DNA from: a virus
DNA: 64,000 nucleotides
Direction: 5' to 3' (one strand)
IMG/VR virus record: IMGVR_UViG_3300028563_000020
Location: 1-64,000 of that record
Shown here: positions 36,033 through 44,552 of the stretch, one piece after another
Numbering within the stretch: position 1 is the first letter of the stretch
Layout: each line of letters starts with the position of its first letter
The notes under the pieces: model-generated
What the model saw: the letters and a program-made list of their open reading frames with translations, nothing else
Database searches by the model: none
What the model was told of the DNA's origin: nothing
Program-made: the position numbers and the translations under genes

Positions 36033-37292
36033 ATGAATTCTGAATTATATGGCAATGAATATACTATTCCAGATAAAATATTAAATAATATTAATAAAGT
36101 ATTAATTAATAATCCGAATGATGAAGGTATAAAAAGGGCTAAATATTTATTAAATAATAAACGCATAAGTTATAGTAATCTTAAACGTCTAAAAAATTTC
36201 TTTGATCATTATTCCCCTACTGTAAATTCTGAAGTGCAATTTCAATTATCTGGTGGTCTTGAGATGAAAAATTGGATAGATAGTATATTAAATTCCGAAC
36301 GAAAATCTGTTGAAACAAGCAAGGAAATAAGACAAGATATGAGTGATAATAATGTCAATAAAGATCTTAAGATTAATAATGATATTAGTAGAAGTATTCA
36401 TGAAGATGTGGATAGTAATAATCAAAATAATATATTAGATAATCCTAATTTTAAAAAATGGTTTAGTGGATCTAAGGTTGTTGATGGTAGTGGTAAACCT
36501 TTAAAAGTATTTCATGGAACAAACAAAGAGTTTGGCGAGTTTGAAAGAACATCTGGACAATTTGGTAGCGGAATGTATTTTTCAAGAAATAAAGATGATG
36601 CAAATTATTATGCAATTCTTAAAGGGGGAGAACAAAATATAATGCCTGTTTATCTTTCAATAAAAAATCCATTTTATTATGATATATATAATGATAAAAA
36701 ATCGTTACCAACAAGAACTAATTTAATTAAGAAAGGATACGATGGTGTTATTGGTAAAACATCAAATGGAACAGAAGAAATTATTGCTTTTTATCCTAAT
36801 CAAATAAAATCAGCTACTGGTAATAATGGTAATTTTAGTACAACATCCAATAATGTAAATGAAAATATTAATAATGTTGATGAAATATGTAATCCAGATA
36901 CTATTAGTGATTGCGCTATAGCTATTATATTTAATAATGATAGAAAAATATTGTTACTTAAAAGAAGTGAAAATATTGGTTGGATGAATGGAAAGTGGGC
37001 ATTAGTTGGAGGATCTGTTGAAGAGAATGAAACTCCATTAGAAGCAGTAAAACGTGAAATATTTGAGGAAACAAAGATCAATATAAGTAAAATTAAAGAG
37101 AAAATATGTTTTGATAGAAACATAAATAAAGAATATTTATTTGCAGCTAAGTTTGATGGTAATGATGATGATATTGTACTTAATGAAGAACATTCAGCTT
37201 ATGGATTTTTTAATTTAAATGAGATTAAATTATTGGACATTGTTCCTAATATCATTTCTTACGTAAATATTGCTATAAAGGATTATAATTAA
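36033..37292 (+). CDS. ADP-ribosyltransferase-like / Nudix fusion protein
   Basis: From the ATG at 36033 the product has about 419 residues; a TTG at 35973 adds 20 that look intergenic. The N-terminal 130 residues are helical and disordered. Then comes an ART-like domain (about nt 36440-36830): FKKWFSGSKVVDGSGKPL, VFHGTNKEF, FGSGMYFSRNKDDANYYA, MPVYLSIKNPF, KKGYDGVIGK, EEIIAFYPNQIKSA, the pattern of ADP-ribosyltransferases in polyvalent phage proteins. The C-terminal domain has a perfect Nudix box, GGSVEENETPLEA followed by VKREIFEETKI (nt 37009-37083). ART uses NAD+ to modify targets; Nudix enzymes hydrolyse ADP-ribose, NAD or NAD-capped RNA. It probably is packaged or early-acting, since it lies in the virion-protein module. 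Confidence 0.72.
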   Translation: MNSELYGNEYTIPDKILNNINKVLINNPNDEGIKRAKYLLNNKRISYSNLKRLKNFFDHYSPTVNSEVQFQLSGGLEMKNWIDSILNSERKSVETSKEIRQDMSDNNVNKDLKINNDISRSIHEDVDSNNQNNILDNPNFKKWFSGSKVVDGSGKPLKVFHGTNKEFGEFERTSGQFGSGMYFSRNKDDANYYAILKGGEQNIMPVYLSIKNPFYYDIYNDKKSLPTRTNLIKKGYDGVIGKTSNGTEEIIAFYPNQIKSATGNNGNFSTTSNNVNENINNVDEICNPDTISDCAIAIIFNNDRKILLLKRSENIGWMNGKWALVGGSVEENETPLEAVKREIFEETKINISKIKEKICFDRNINKEYLFAAKFDGNDDDIVLNEEHSAYGFFNLNEIKLLDIVPNIISYVNIAIKDYN

Positions 37293-37308
37293 TAATCGTT
37301 ATTTAAAG

Positions 37309-37316
37309 TATTTATA
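37309..37316 (+). promoter_or_regulatory. Putative late promoter box TATTTATA
   Basis: In the context AAAG-TATTTATA-ATAAA, 35 nt before the start at 37352. Confidence 0.5.
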
Positions 37317-37351
37317 ATAAAAATAATAATAAATATTAAAAATATAAAATT

Positions 37352-37585
37352 ATGTCAAAATTAAGTGATCAAGGTGCTATATTATCTGTACAGCAGACGA
37401 CGAAAAATGTTTTTAAGCAAGGAAATGAATATAATATTGGTAATAAAGCAGCTATTTCGCCAATTGGAAATGCACCTGATAGTGCTGGTAATACAGGTGA
37501 TGCTGCTGATATAAAAGCTCGTGCTAGTATGCTGGTGAAAAATAAATTTAAGGATGGCAATGAATATAATTTGAATAATGCTTAA
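37352..37585 (+). CDS. Small repeat-containing virion-module protein
   Basis: A 77-residue protein with two related segments, NVFKQGNEYNIGN at about residue 19 and NKFKDGNEYNLNN at the C-terminus, joined by a Gly/Ala/Asp-rich linker (GNAPDSAGNTGDAADIK). I do not recognise it. The short F-K-x-G-N-E-Y-N repeats could be docking peptides that bind a virion partner. It has its own TATTTATA box, which suggests late, high-level expression. Confidence 0.55.
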   Translation: MSKLSDQGAILSVQQTTKNVFKQGNEYNIGNKAAISPIGNAPDSAGNTGDAADIKARASMLVKNKFKDGNEYNLNNA

Positions 37586-37599
37586 AATAAGATAGTTTT

Positions 37600-38352
37600 A
37601 TGTTTTTATTTGATAAAGAAACAAAAAATAAATCTGGTGTATATGCTATTATTAATAAAGTTAATAATAAGTTATATGTGGGTAGTGCATCATGCTTTTA
37701 TAATAGGTTACATGCTCATTATAGTGAATTGATTAATAATAAACATGCTAATAGTTATTTACAAAATAGTTGGAATGAATATGGTGAAGAATCATTTTAT
37801 TTTGAAATTATCGAGTTTGTTGATATTATTGAAAACAAAGATTTATTAATCGAAAGAGAACAATACTGGCTTGATTATTACCAATCATATATAAGAGATA
37901 AAGGTTATAACTTACAACCATGTTCTAAAAATGCGTTAGGTTATAAACATAGTGAAGAAACTAAGAAAAAATTAAGTAAATTAAGATCAGGAAAAGGAAA
38001 TCATAATTATGGAAAAGTAACACCTCCTGAAGTTAGAGAAAAAATAAGTGAAAGTCTTAAAGGAAAAATGCTTGGTGTTAAATTTACTGAAGATCATAAA
38101 AGAAAAATAAGTAAAGCAAATAGAGGGAAAAAAATGTCAGATGATGCAATAAAAAAATCATCAGAATCACGTAAAGGTATGTATATTGGCGAAAAAAATC
38201 CATCAGCAAAATTAACAATTAATCAAGTTATAGAAATTCGTGAGAAATATACATCAGGGAATTATTCTTATAGTGATTTAGGAAAAGAGTATGGTGTTGA
38301 TAGAATGCATATTGGTTCAATAATAAGAAGAAAAACATGGAAGCATATTTAA
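37600..38352 (+). CDS. GIY-YIG homing endonuclease with NUMOD3 repeats
   Basis: A 250-residue SegA/I-TevI-like protein. The GIY-YIG domain occupies residues about 7-100 (SGVYAIINKVNNKLYVGSA, NRLHAH, EREQYWLDYY with the catalytic Glu). It is followed by NUMOD3 DNA-binding repeats (ALGYKHSEETKKKLSKLRSG, GVKFTEDHKRKISKANRGK) and a C-terminal HTH (LTINQVIEIREKYTSG, GKEYGVDRMHIGSIIR). It differs from the two repeat-flanked GIY-YIG proteins elsewhere in this window. Its 3' end overlaps the start of the WYL-like gene by 16 bases, typical of a free-standing homing gene inserted just upstream of an open frame. Confidence 0.85.
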   Translation: MFLFDKETKNKSGVYAIINKVNNKLYVGSASCFYNRLHAHYSELINNKHANSYLQNSWNEYGEESFYFEIIEFVDIIENKDLLIEREQYWLDYYQSYIRDKGYNLQPCSKNALGYKHSEETKKKLSKLRSGKGNHNYGKVTPPEVREKISESLKGKMLGVKFTEDHKRKISKANRGKKMSDDAIKKSSESRKGMYIGEKNPSAKLTINQVIEIREKYTSGNYSYSDLGKEYGVDRMHIGSIIRRKTWKHI

Positions 38353-39158
38353 ACGAAAATAATTTCATTAAAGAAAATATAAAAGATTTTCGAATGTTAC
38401 TTACAGAAGGTGTGAGCCAAAATGATATTATTGATGCTATAAAAAACAGGAAAGTTATATATATTTTTTACAATGGAGATGCCACAATATCAAGAGGTTA
38501 CAGAACTTGTGAACCATATGCAATCGGAATTAGCACTGCCGGAAATTTAGTTTTACGAGCTTTTCAACAAGCTGGAAGTAGTGATAGTAATAAAGGATTA
38601 AAAAGACCTATTAGACCAGATAAAGATCTTCTTCCCTCTTGGCGATTGTTTTATGTCGATTCGATTACATCATTATTACCTACTGGTAAGCATTTTGCCA
38701 CAACCCCTAATAAAATTAGACCAAAATACAATCCAAATGATAAGCAGATGAGTGAAATCATTTTTGCTATTCAGCCATCAGATACTGATATAAAGTTTAT
38801 TGGTAGAGACTCGGTTACAGAACCGGATGCAACAATACAAAAGGTTGATACTGGTGATAAAGATCAATTAGGCAAAGAAATACAAAAAAAACAAGAATTA
38901 ACAAAAGAAAAGATAATTGACCTTTATGACCTAGTAAGAAGACATTATAAAAAATCTGTTAAAGACTTTATTGTTGTTAATAAAAACAATGAATATATGT
39001 TGGACTATGAACGCAACAAAAACAAATATAATCCTAATGATGTAATGGGAAATTTATATCAGTTATTTAATCAGTATACTGGTCAGGAAGGGTTTAAATT
39101 ATCAAATAAATGGATAGATCAACAAAGAAAAGATTTTGCGAATAAAATGAAGCAATAA
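38337..39158 (+). CDS. WYL-domain-like virion-module protein
   Basis: A 273-residue protein. Residues about 30-125 have the order of a WYL-type SH3-like barrel: DAIKNRKVIYIFYNGD, GYRTCEPYAIG, NLVLRAFQQAG, WRLFYVDSITSLLPTGKHF. WYL domains bind nucleotides or nucleic acids and occur in defence regulators and in large-phage proteins. The second half is a charged helical region (KKQELTKEKIIDLYDLVRRH). The start at 38337 lies inside the homing endonuclease gene; an internal ATG at 38394 (MLLTEGVSQ) is an alternative. Function in the virion or early infection is unknown. Confidence 0.6.
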   Translation: MEAYLNENNFIKENIKDFRMLLTEGVSQNDIIDAIKNRKVIYIFYNGDATISRGYRTCEPYAIGISTAGNLVLRAFQQAGSSDSNKGLKRPIRPDKDLLPSWRLFYVDSITSLLPTGKHFATTPNKIRPKYNPNDKQMSEIIFAIQPSDTDIKFIGRDSVTEPDATIQKVDTGDKDQLGKEIQKKQELTKEKIIDLYDLVRRHYKKSVKDFIVVNKNNEYMLDYERNKNKYNPNDVMGNLYQLFNQYTGQEGFKLSNKWIDQQRKDFANKMKQ

Positions 39159-39183
39159 TTTAAATTTTTTATAAAAATCATAC

Positions 39184-39191
39184 TATTTATA
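39184..39191 (+). promoter_or_regulatory. Putative late promoter box TATTTATA
   Basis: In the context TAC-TATTTATA-AAAAA, 28 nt before the start at 39220. Confidence 0.5.
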
Positions 39192-39219
39192 AAAAATAAT
39201 AAAATTTTATAATACTAAT

Positions 39220-39975
39220 ATGGCAGGATTAAATTTAGATAAACTTAAGAATGAAATAAATTCACGTAAACAGGAACGTGGAGATGAAGTAGTAGCTTTA
39301 GCTGGAGAAGGAAAAGCATCATTACCAAAAGATATGATGTTACATAAAATTATTGAAGCAACTAAAACAGGAAGGGTAAATGAAGCAATTATTGCAATTA
39401 AAACTGTTGATCATAATGCAAATAATGTTGCTGGTGTTGAAAAATCTAAGTATAATGCAATGGCATTATCTCCTGATTTAAATGTTCATATAAATTCTTC
39501 GGTTAATGAAACATCTAAGCCATTATCACAAGCATTATCAAATAATACCACACCAACATCATATAAACCTCCTGTTGAATCAATAAATCAATTAAATGAA
39601 GAAAAGGAAAGAGGATTATATGATGAAATTGAAAGAATGAATAGTCATCAAAAAAAGATGAACCCTAATTATCCAACAGTTAACCCACTGGCAAATACTA
39701 ATAATATGAATAATAATAATCAATCACAACAAATATTAAATGAAAATGCGTTTGTTGAAAGTGTTGAAAAAAGGGTATTAACAAATTTAAATGAAAGCTT
39801 AGGTGCTGGTATTAAAGAAATATTAAAAGAAACAGTATTAGAGCTATATACAGTTAATAAAATAAAAGATGTATTAACTGAAAATACTGAAATAACAAAA
39901 AAGATGCTTAATGAAAATAGAGCATATTTAAAACAAATTGTGATTGAAATTATAAGAGAATTGCAGAAAAAATAA
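39220..39975 (+). CDS. Helical virion-module protein, unknown
   Basis: A 251-residue protein: a basic N-terminal helix (GLNLDKLKNEINSRKQ), a disordered Asn/Pro/Ser-rich middle (about residues 95-160), and a C-terminal coiled-coil region (FVESVEKRVLTNLNESLG, ITKKMLNENRAYLKQ, ending in an I-x-E-I-I-R-E-L helix). The closing amphipathic helix resembles the LLRKIVNEII-type helices of neighbouring proteins and could be a shared packaging or assembly signal. I cannot assign a function; a scaffold or internal virion protein is possible. Confidence 0.5.
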   Translation: MAGLNLDKLKNEINSRKQERGDEVVALAGEGKASLPKDMMLHKIIEATKTGRVNEAIIAIKTVDHNANNVAGVEKSKYNAMALSPDLNVHINSSVNETSKPLSQALSNNTTPTSYKPPVESINQLNEEKERGLYDEIERMNSHQKKMNPNYPTVNPLANTNNMNNNNQSQQILNENAFVESVEKRVLTNLNESLGAGIKEILKETVLELYTVNKIKDVLTENTEITKKMLNENRAYLKQIVIEIIRELQKK

Positions 39976-39999
39976 ACATCAATATAACTACAAACAATG

Positions 40000-40037
40000 A
40001 AAATCCTGAAAATGTTAACGATTCAGGATTTTTTATT
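40000..40037 (+). terminator. Rho-independent terminator
   Basis: AAATCCTGAA (40001-40010) pairs with TTCAGGATTT (40022-40031), followed by TTTTATT. Confidence 0.8.
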
Positions 40038-40055
40038 ATAACAAATATTATATAG

Positions 40056-40063
40056 TATTTATA
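40056..40063 (+). promoter_or_regulatory. Putative late promoter box TATTTATA
   Basis: In the context ATAG-TATTTATA-TTAAA, 27 nt before the start at 40091. Confidence 0.5.
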
Positions 40064-40090
40064 TTAAAATATTATATATAATTTTATTTT

Positions 40091-42463
40091 ATGGCAAAAA
40101 TCACATTGTATCAAGAACCAAATAAGCAACAAGTCAATATTGATCTTAATGAATTAATGGATTTAAATAAGGAAGATGAATTAACAAATTTTGTTGCTCC
40201 ACAATTTGATCATAATATGGGTTTTAATATTGATCAACAAAAAGTTTCTGAATTTGATAATACTATTCCAGAAAATAATAAAGATATTGTTGTTGGTGAA
40301 GATTTAGAATATTCTCATGCAAGTAATGCAAATAATGATGAATACGAATTAGGTGAAGAAAAAATTAATGCTATTACTAATAATATTAGTGAACGTATTA
40401 AATATTATATGCCAGGAAGTGTTGAAGTTGCAGTCAAGAAAAAATGTACTATTGGGGGTAATGGTGATGGTACATCGACTGCTTGCAATCAAGGAGATGT
40501 TAACAATCTTATATTAACACCTATTCCTGCTGAAAATAAAGAAACTAAAAATATTCCTAATCAATTACATGAAGATGAAAGTAATGATATTGATTATGAA
40601 AATAAATTAATTGAACTACAAAAAAAATTTCCTGATTATGATTTAAGATATGACAAATCTTTAAAATTTAAAAATAGTTATATTGGAACATTATATAAAA
40701 ATGATGAATATTTATACGGATTAAAAGGCCCTGTATCTATTAAACAATTATATGATTTTTATTATAATATTTTGAATAAAAATAAAATAAATGAAGATGA
40801 TAGAAATAATAATCCAAAATATGAATATAATGCTCTAATGTTATATTTTGATATTCCAAATTGGAATAAGATAACATCATTTATTAATAAAAATGATTTA
40901 TGCGATAATAATGATTTAGTGATTGAACAAAATCCTCATGTAACACTATCTTATGGTTTTGATAATATTAGTGTTGATGAAATATTTGAATTATATAAAG
41001 CAATTACAAAAATTGAACCAATAACTGTAATATTAAAAGGAATACAATGTTTTGAAAATAATGATAATGATGTACTAAGTTTTATTGTTGAATCACGTAA
41101 TTTAATAAGATTTCATAGATATTTAAATGAATTACCACATATAAATAATGAAAAAAATATGAATTATGTTCCTCATATGACAATTGCCTATTTAAAGAAA
41201 GGAACAGGTAATAAATATTGTAAGCTATTTAAAAATGATAAGTTTATTACAAGTAATAAATTAGTGTTTTCTGATAAGGGTGAAAATGAAACTATATTGA
41301 ATTTAAATAATAATTTAAATATTAAAGATAATATTACTGAAAGTCCTGATGGATTTAATATTAATGGTACTAGAGCTAGTTGGGAGAGTGCTGATGCAAT
41401 TCCATTTACTATGATTAATGGTTATAATGATAAGATATTTATTGGTGATAAGAGTGAAACACATCTTAACCTCATACATAAATATAATTTATCGCCAAAA
41501 TTAATTTTATTAAGAGACTCTGAATTTATTAATGATGGTAGAATATGGATGAATAAAAAAATAATATCTTTTTGGAAATATCCTTCACAAGCTGATTATA
41601 AAAACTTTATAATAAATTTAGGAAAAGCATTAAATATTGATATTTGGAATGATCCAGATTATAAATTAGAGATAGAACATAATAATAAACAAGAATTAAT
41701 ACCAATACAGCAATATTCAGGCAGTGTAAATCCGCCAGAATCAGAAAAATTGAAACATTTACAATCTCCAATGGAAAAAAAGAACGTAAATGTTCCACAA
41801 GGTGTTGGTTCTAAGAAATATTTAGAAAAAAAGCCTTTAGAATATCAACAAGCATTACACACTTCTGAAAGTGTTATAAAAAGTATCATATATGATATTT
41901 TAAAAGAAGATACTGATGGCCAGCCAGAAAAACAAATTATGTCAGATGTTAAATATGTTGATCAATCATCCATGAAAAATGAAAAGTGTAGTAGTTGTGG
42001 ATGGTTTAATATAAACAATAATAATCAGTGTGGAATGGTTGAAGGTAATATTAATCCTGAAGGTTGGTGCAAGTTGTGGGGGACTAAAAAATTCTGTAAT
42101 GAAAATTTAATTAGAAATATTATTAAAAAAGAAATATTAATAGAAAATAAAAGTAAATATTCCGAAACTAAAGATGCTTTGATAAATTCTAAAAGTATTT
42201 CTAAAGAAGTTAAAAATGAAATATTAAAATATTTAACATCTGGATCATCATATAAATTAAGTAAACATGGAAATGGCGGTTTTATTAATGGTCTGATAAA
42301 GCCTAAAGAATTTACAGAAAAAACATCTAAATCAAGCGGAGTTTCATTAGGTGCTGATAATGATGGATTTTATTGTTACACACATCGCGCAAGGTCAAAA
42401 AGTTATGAAATACCTGGAAAAATACCAATTAAAGATATTGAATTTATAGAATCAACAGGATGA
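40091..42463 (+). CDS. Multidomain polyvalent protein with 2H-phosphoesterase domain
   Basis: A 790-residue protein of several unrelated modules. Residues about 100-140 have a motif, KKKCTIGGNGDG followed by TSTACNQGD, of unknown role. Residues about 235-390 form a 2H phosphoesterase with both HxT signatures, HVTLSYG (about 283) and HMTIAYL (about 361). These enzymes open 2',3'-cyclic phosphates or 2'-5' bonds in RNA or oligonucleotide signals. Residues about 420-500 are an unassigned alpha/beta segment. Residues about 632-661 carry a Cys cluster, CSSCGWF...QCGMVEG...GWCKLW, possibly an Fe-S or zinc site. The C-terminus (SGVSLGADNDGFYCYTHRAR) is a domain recurring in large-phage polyvalent proteins. 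It is probably injected with the DNA. Confidence 0.65.
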   Translation: MAKITLYQEPNKQQVNIDLNELMDLNKEDELTNFVAPQFDHNMGFNIDQQKVSEFDNTIPENNKDIVVGEDLEYSHASNANNDEYELGEEKINAITNNISERIKYYMPGSVEVAVKKKCTIGGNGDGTSTACNQGDVNNLILTPIPAENKETKNIPNQLHEDESNDIDYENKLIELQKKFPDYDLRYDKSLKFKNSYIGTLYKNDEYLYGLKGPVSIKQLYDFYYNILNKNKINEDDRNNNPKYEYNALMLYFDIPNWNKITSFINKNDLCDNNDLVIEQNPHVTLSYGFDNISVDEIFELYKAITKIEPITVILKGIQCFENNDNDVLSFIVESRNLIRFHRYLNELPHINNEKNMNYVPHMTIAYLKKGTGNKYCKLFKNDKFITSNKLVFSDKGENETILNLNNNLNIKDNITESPDGFNINGTRASWESADAIPFTMINGYNDKIFIGDKSETHLNLIHKYNLSPKLILLRDSEFINDGRIWMNKKIISFWKYPSQADYKNFIINLGKALNIDIWNDPDYKLEIEHNNKQELIPIQQYSGSVNPPESEKLKHLQSPMEKKNVNVPQGVGSKKYLEKKPLEYQQALHTSESVIKSIIYDILKEDTDGQPEKQIMSDVKYVDQSSMKNEKCSSCGWFNINNNNQCGMVEGNINPEGWCKLWGTKKFCNENLIRNIIKKEILIENKSKYSETKDALINSKSISKEVKNEILKYLTSGSSYKLSKHGNGGFINGLIKPKEFTEKTSKSSGVSLGADNDGFYCYTHRARSKSYEIPGKIPIKDIEFIESTG

Positions 42464-42831
42464 TGGAAAATAAAATAGATAAATATTACTTTATATCAAA
42501 AAACAATAATGAATATGTTTTATATTTCATTCAAAGAAATGATAATGAATATGAAATTTATTTTGATTTAAAAGATAACGAATTTAAAGATATTAATTAT
42601 AAAAAAACAAATTTATTTGAACAATTCGAAGTTCTTAGAAATATTTGTTGGAAAATAAGTGGCTCTCTTTATAAATATCCTAATATAAAATTTTATATTA
42701 AAATTTTTAATGAGCAATTTAAATATATATATGACTATATTGTTGAAAATCATTCTTATCATTTATTCTATGACGTTGAAATAAAAGATGAATATATGAT
42801 TTTTGCTAGAAACGATGTTACAATATTTTAA
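42460..42831 (+). CDS. Unknown small protein coupled to the polyvalent protein
   Basis: A 123-residue acidic, Tyr/Phe-rich protein. Its start ATG overlaps the TGA stop of the polyvalent gene (ATGATGG), so translation is likely coupled. It begins with a strand-rich part (YYFISKNNNEYVLYFIQRND) and ends in DEYMIFARNDVTIF. No known motif is visible; tight coupling suggests it works with, or blocks, the large neighbour, for example as a chaperone or immunity-type partner. Confidence 0.55.
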   Translation: MMENKIDKYYFISKNNNEYVLYFIQRNDNEYEIYFDLKDNEFKDINYKKTNLFEQFEVLRNICWKISGSLYKYPNIKFYIKIFNEQFKYIYDYIVENHSYHLFYDVEIKDEYMIFARNDVTIF

Positions 42832-42854
42832 ATAAAAAATAAATAATTAAAATA

Positions 42855-43679
42855 ATGACAATATTTAGAAAATCAAAACAATTACCAAATATTAAGATTC
42901 CTTACACTGAAGTTGTAAAGGAGCTGGCTAAAAATGGTATTCATCATAAACTAATTAGTATTGATCCAAATATATTAAAACCAATACATAGTATACTTGT
43001 TGGTGGTATAAATGAATCAGATGATGACAATACTGAACCAATATATATTACAGATGATCATTCTGTTATTGATGGGCATTATAAATTAGCTAATGCATTA
43101 ATGAAGAAGAAACCTTATATTAAAGCAGTTAAAATTTTCTTAAATGTTGATGATGCATCTAATATATTAAATAATATTCAAAATTTTCATGAATATAAGA
43201 GTAAGAAAGAATTAGAAGAAGTTGCTGCTCAAGATTATATTAATGCTGAAAATAATGCAGATACTGGTTCAACACAAAGTGAATTTTTAGGTTCATTGGA
43301 TGATAAATCAATGATTATTGATAAAGCACCATATCAATTAACTGAAAAAAAAGGTGAAAAGATTATTGGGTATCGTAATTCACCAATTAATGAAAAATCT
43401 AATGTTGGTAATTTCTTTTTATTAGATCCTCAGGAAGGTTTTGACAAATATGAAATAGAATTCGATAATTTACTTGATTTTTCTGATCTTAAAAGTAAAT
43501 ATGATAATCCAGTTGAATATCTTGCTGGTTTATGGTTTCCACATGTAGATTTTAATAAATTATCTGTTGAACATGGTATACCATCAATAAATCTTATTAA
43601 TAAAGCAATCGCTGATAAAGCAATGAGCATGGGATTTGATGGGATACTTTATAAAAATATGGTTCAAGCATTGAAATGA
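42855..43679 (+). CDS. ParB-like / ADP-ribosyltransferase-like virion-module protein
   Basis: A 274-residue protein. The N-terminal part (IPYTEVVKELAKNGIHHKLI, ISIDPNILKPI, IYITDDHSVIDGHYKLANAL) follows the ParB/Srx N-terminal fold pattern, with DGHY in the place of the usual DGHHR motif. The C-terminal part (EKIIGYRNSPINEKSNVGNF, FFLLDP, INKAIADKAMSMGFDGILYK) resembles the ART-like domains of polyvalent proteins, which end in G(Y/F)DGI(I/L)Y. ParB-like folds in phages can be nucleases, NTPases or DNA binders. Like the ART-Nudix protein, it is a candidate host-takeover effector carried in the virion. Confidence 0.52.
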   Translation: MTIFRKSKQLPNIKIPYTEVVKELAKNGIHHKLISIDPNILKPIHSILVGGINESDDDNTEPIYITDDHSVIDGHYKLANALMKKKPYIKAVKIFLNVDDASNILNNIQNFHEYKSKKELEEVAAQDYINAENNADTGSTQSEFLGSLDDKSMIIDKAPYQLTEKKGEKIIGYRNSPINEKSNVGNFFLLDPQEGFDKYEIEFDNLLDFSDLKSKYDNPVEYLAGLWFPHVDFNKLSVEHGIPSINLINKAIADKAMSMGFDGILYKNMVQALK

Positions 43680-43694
43680 AATAATAATTAATAC

Positions 43695-43702
43695 TATTTA
43701 TA
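43695..43702 (+). promoter_or_regulatory. Putative late promoter box TATTTATA
   Basis: In the context TAC-TATTTATA-ATAAA, 23 nt before the start at 43726. Confidence 0.5.
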
Positions 43703-43725
43703 ATAAATTATAAAAAATACACAGT

Positions 43726-44070
43726 ATGAATAACTACAAAATTACAAACATAACTAACCAATTAGGTAAAAGAGATGCTAATTTTAATTCAATATTAGAT
43801 ATTGACTATATTGATGGAATGACAAAGAAAGTCTTTAAATTGATGCCTAACCAGACTGTTTTTATGAAATTAGTATCATTACCCATATCTGTTCATAAAA
43901 TGAGAATTAGAAATTTTGTAATTGTACAAGAAGTTAATGATGCAACTGTATTAGCTGAAATAAACAAATATGTTGTTGTAAATAATGTAGTACCTGTTAC
44001 TCATGTTGAAGAATCTGAAGAATCAAAACAAGAAAGAAAAACTCGTAAAAATAAAAATAATAATGAATAA
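43726..44070 (+). CDS. Small virion-module protein
   Basis: A 114-residue protein: strand-rich in the first 95 residues (LGKRDANFNSILDIDYIDG, MPNQTVFMKLVSLPISVH, MRIRNFVIVQEV) with a charged tail (EESKQERKTRKNKNNNE). A compact beta fold with a disordered basic end suggests a small structural or DNA-contacting virion protein. I do not recognise the family. A TATTTATA box precedes it and a strong terminator follows, so it may be a monocistronic late gene. Confidence 0.55.
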   Translation: MNNYKITNITNQLGKRDANFNSILDIDYIDGMTKKVFKLMPNQTVFMKLVSLPISVHKMRIRNFVIVQEVNDATVLAEINKYVVVNNVVPVTHVEESEESKQERKTRKNKNNNE

Positions 44071-44108
44071 TTAAGCTTTCATAATTTTCCATATATATCT
44101 CCTTTTTT

Positions 44109-44148
44109 AAGCCCATAAAAAAATAAAAAATTTTTATGGGTTTTTTCA
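44109..44148 (+). terminator. Rho-independent terminator
   Basis: CCCATAAAAA (44112-44121) pairs with TTTTTATGGG (44131-44140), followed by six T. It insulates the 114-residue gene from the HTH gene. Confidence 0.88.
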
Positions 44149-44178
44149 TTTTTATTAATCTTTTATAAATTTTTATAC

Positions 44179-44186
44179 TATTTATA
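44179..44186 (+). promoter_or_regulatory. Putative late promoter box TATTTATA
   Basis: In the context TAC-TATTTATA-AAAAA, 31 nt before the start at 44218. Confidence 0.5.
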
Positions 44187-44217
44187 AAAAAATATAATAT
44201 TTAATAAAATTTTATAA

Positions 44218-44534
44218 ATGGATAGAAAATATAGAAAGGCAAATGTAAGTATTGAAACAGAAAATAATATTGTTAATGATTTTAAAAATGGGGTGATATT
44301 ATCAAATTTAGAAGCAAAATATCCACATAATAGACAAACAATTAGAAATATTTTATTTAAGCATAATCTAATTGATAGTCCTTTGCCTAAAAGAAAGTGT
44401 TATTTTAGAGGTAGTGATCCAGCAAGAAAAGAATTAATGGAAATGCTAGGAAATTTTATGATTTTATATATAAAGACGCTACAATGTTTCTAAAGAGAAA
44501 AAAAGAAAAATTTGAATTAATACTTAATAAATAA
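44218..44534 (+). CDS. Small HTH protein, possibly made by -1 frameshift
   Basis: The zero frame gives 91 residues, ending at 44493, with an HTH-like part (NDFKNGVILSNLEAKYP, NRQTIRNILFKHNLI). At 44451-44457 the sequence A-AAT-TTT is a perfect -1 slippery heptamer in the zero frame. The -1 frame then reads YDFIYKDATMFLKRKKEKFE and stops at 44532-44534, a more natural charged helical end than the zero-frame LYIKTLQCF. Either a programmed -1 shift makes a 105-residue product, or one base was lost or gained by mutation or assembly error. It probably binds DNA; its target is unknown. Confidence 0.45.
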
Positions 44535-44552
44535 TTAAAATAATAAATAAAA

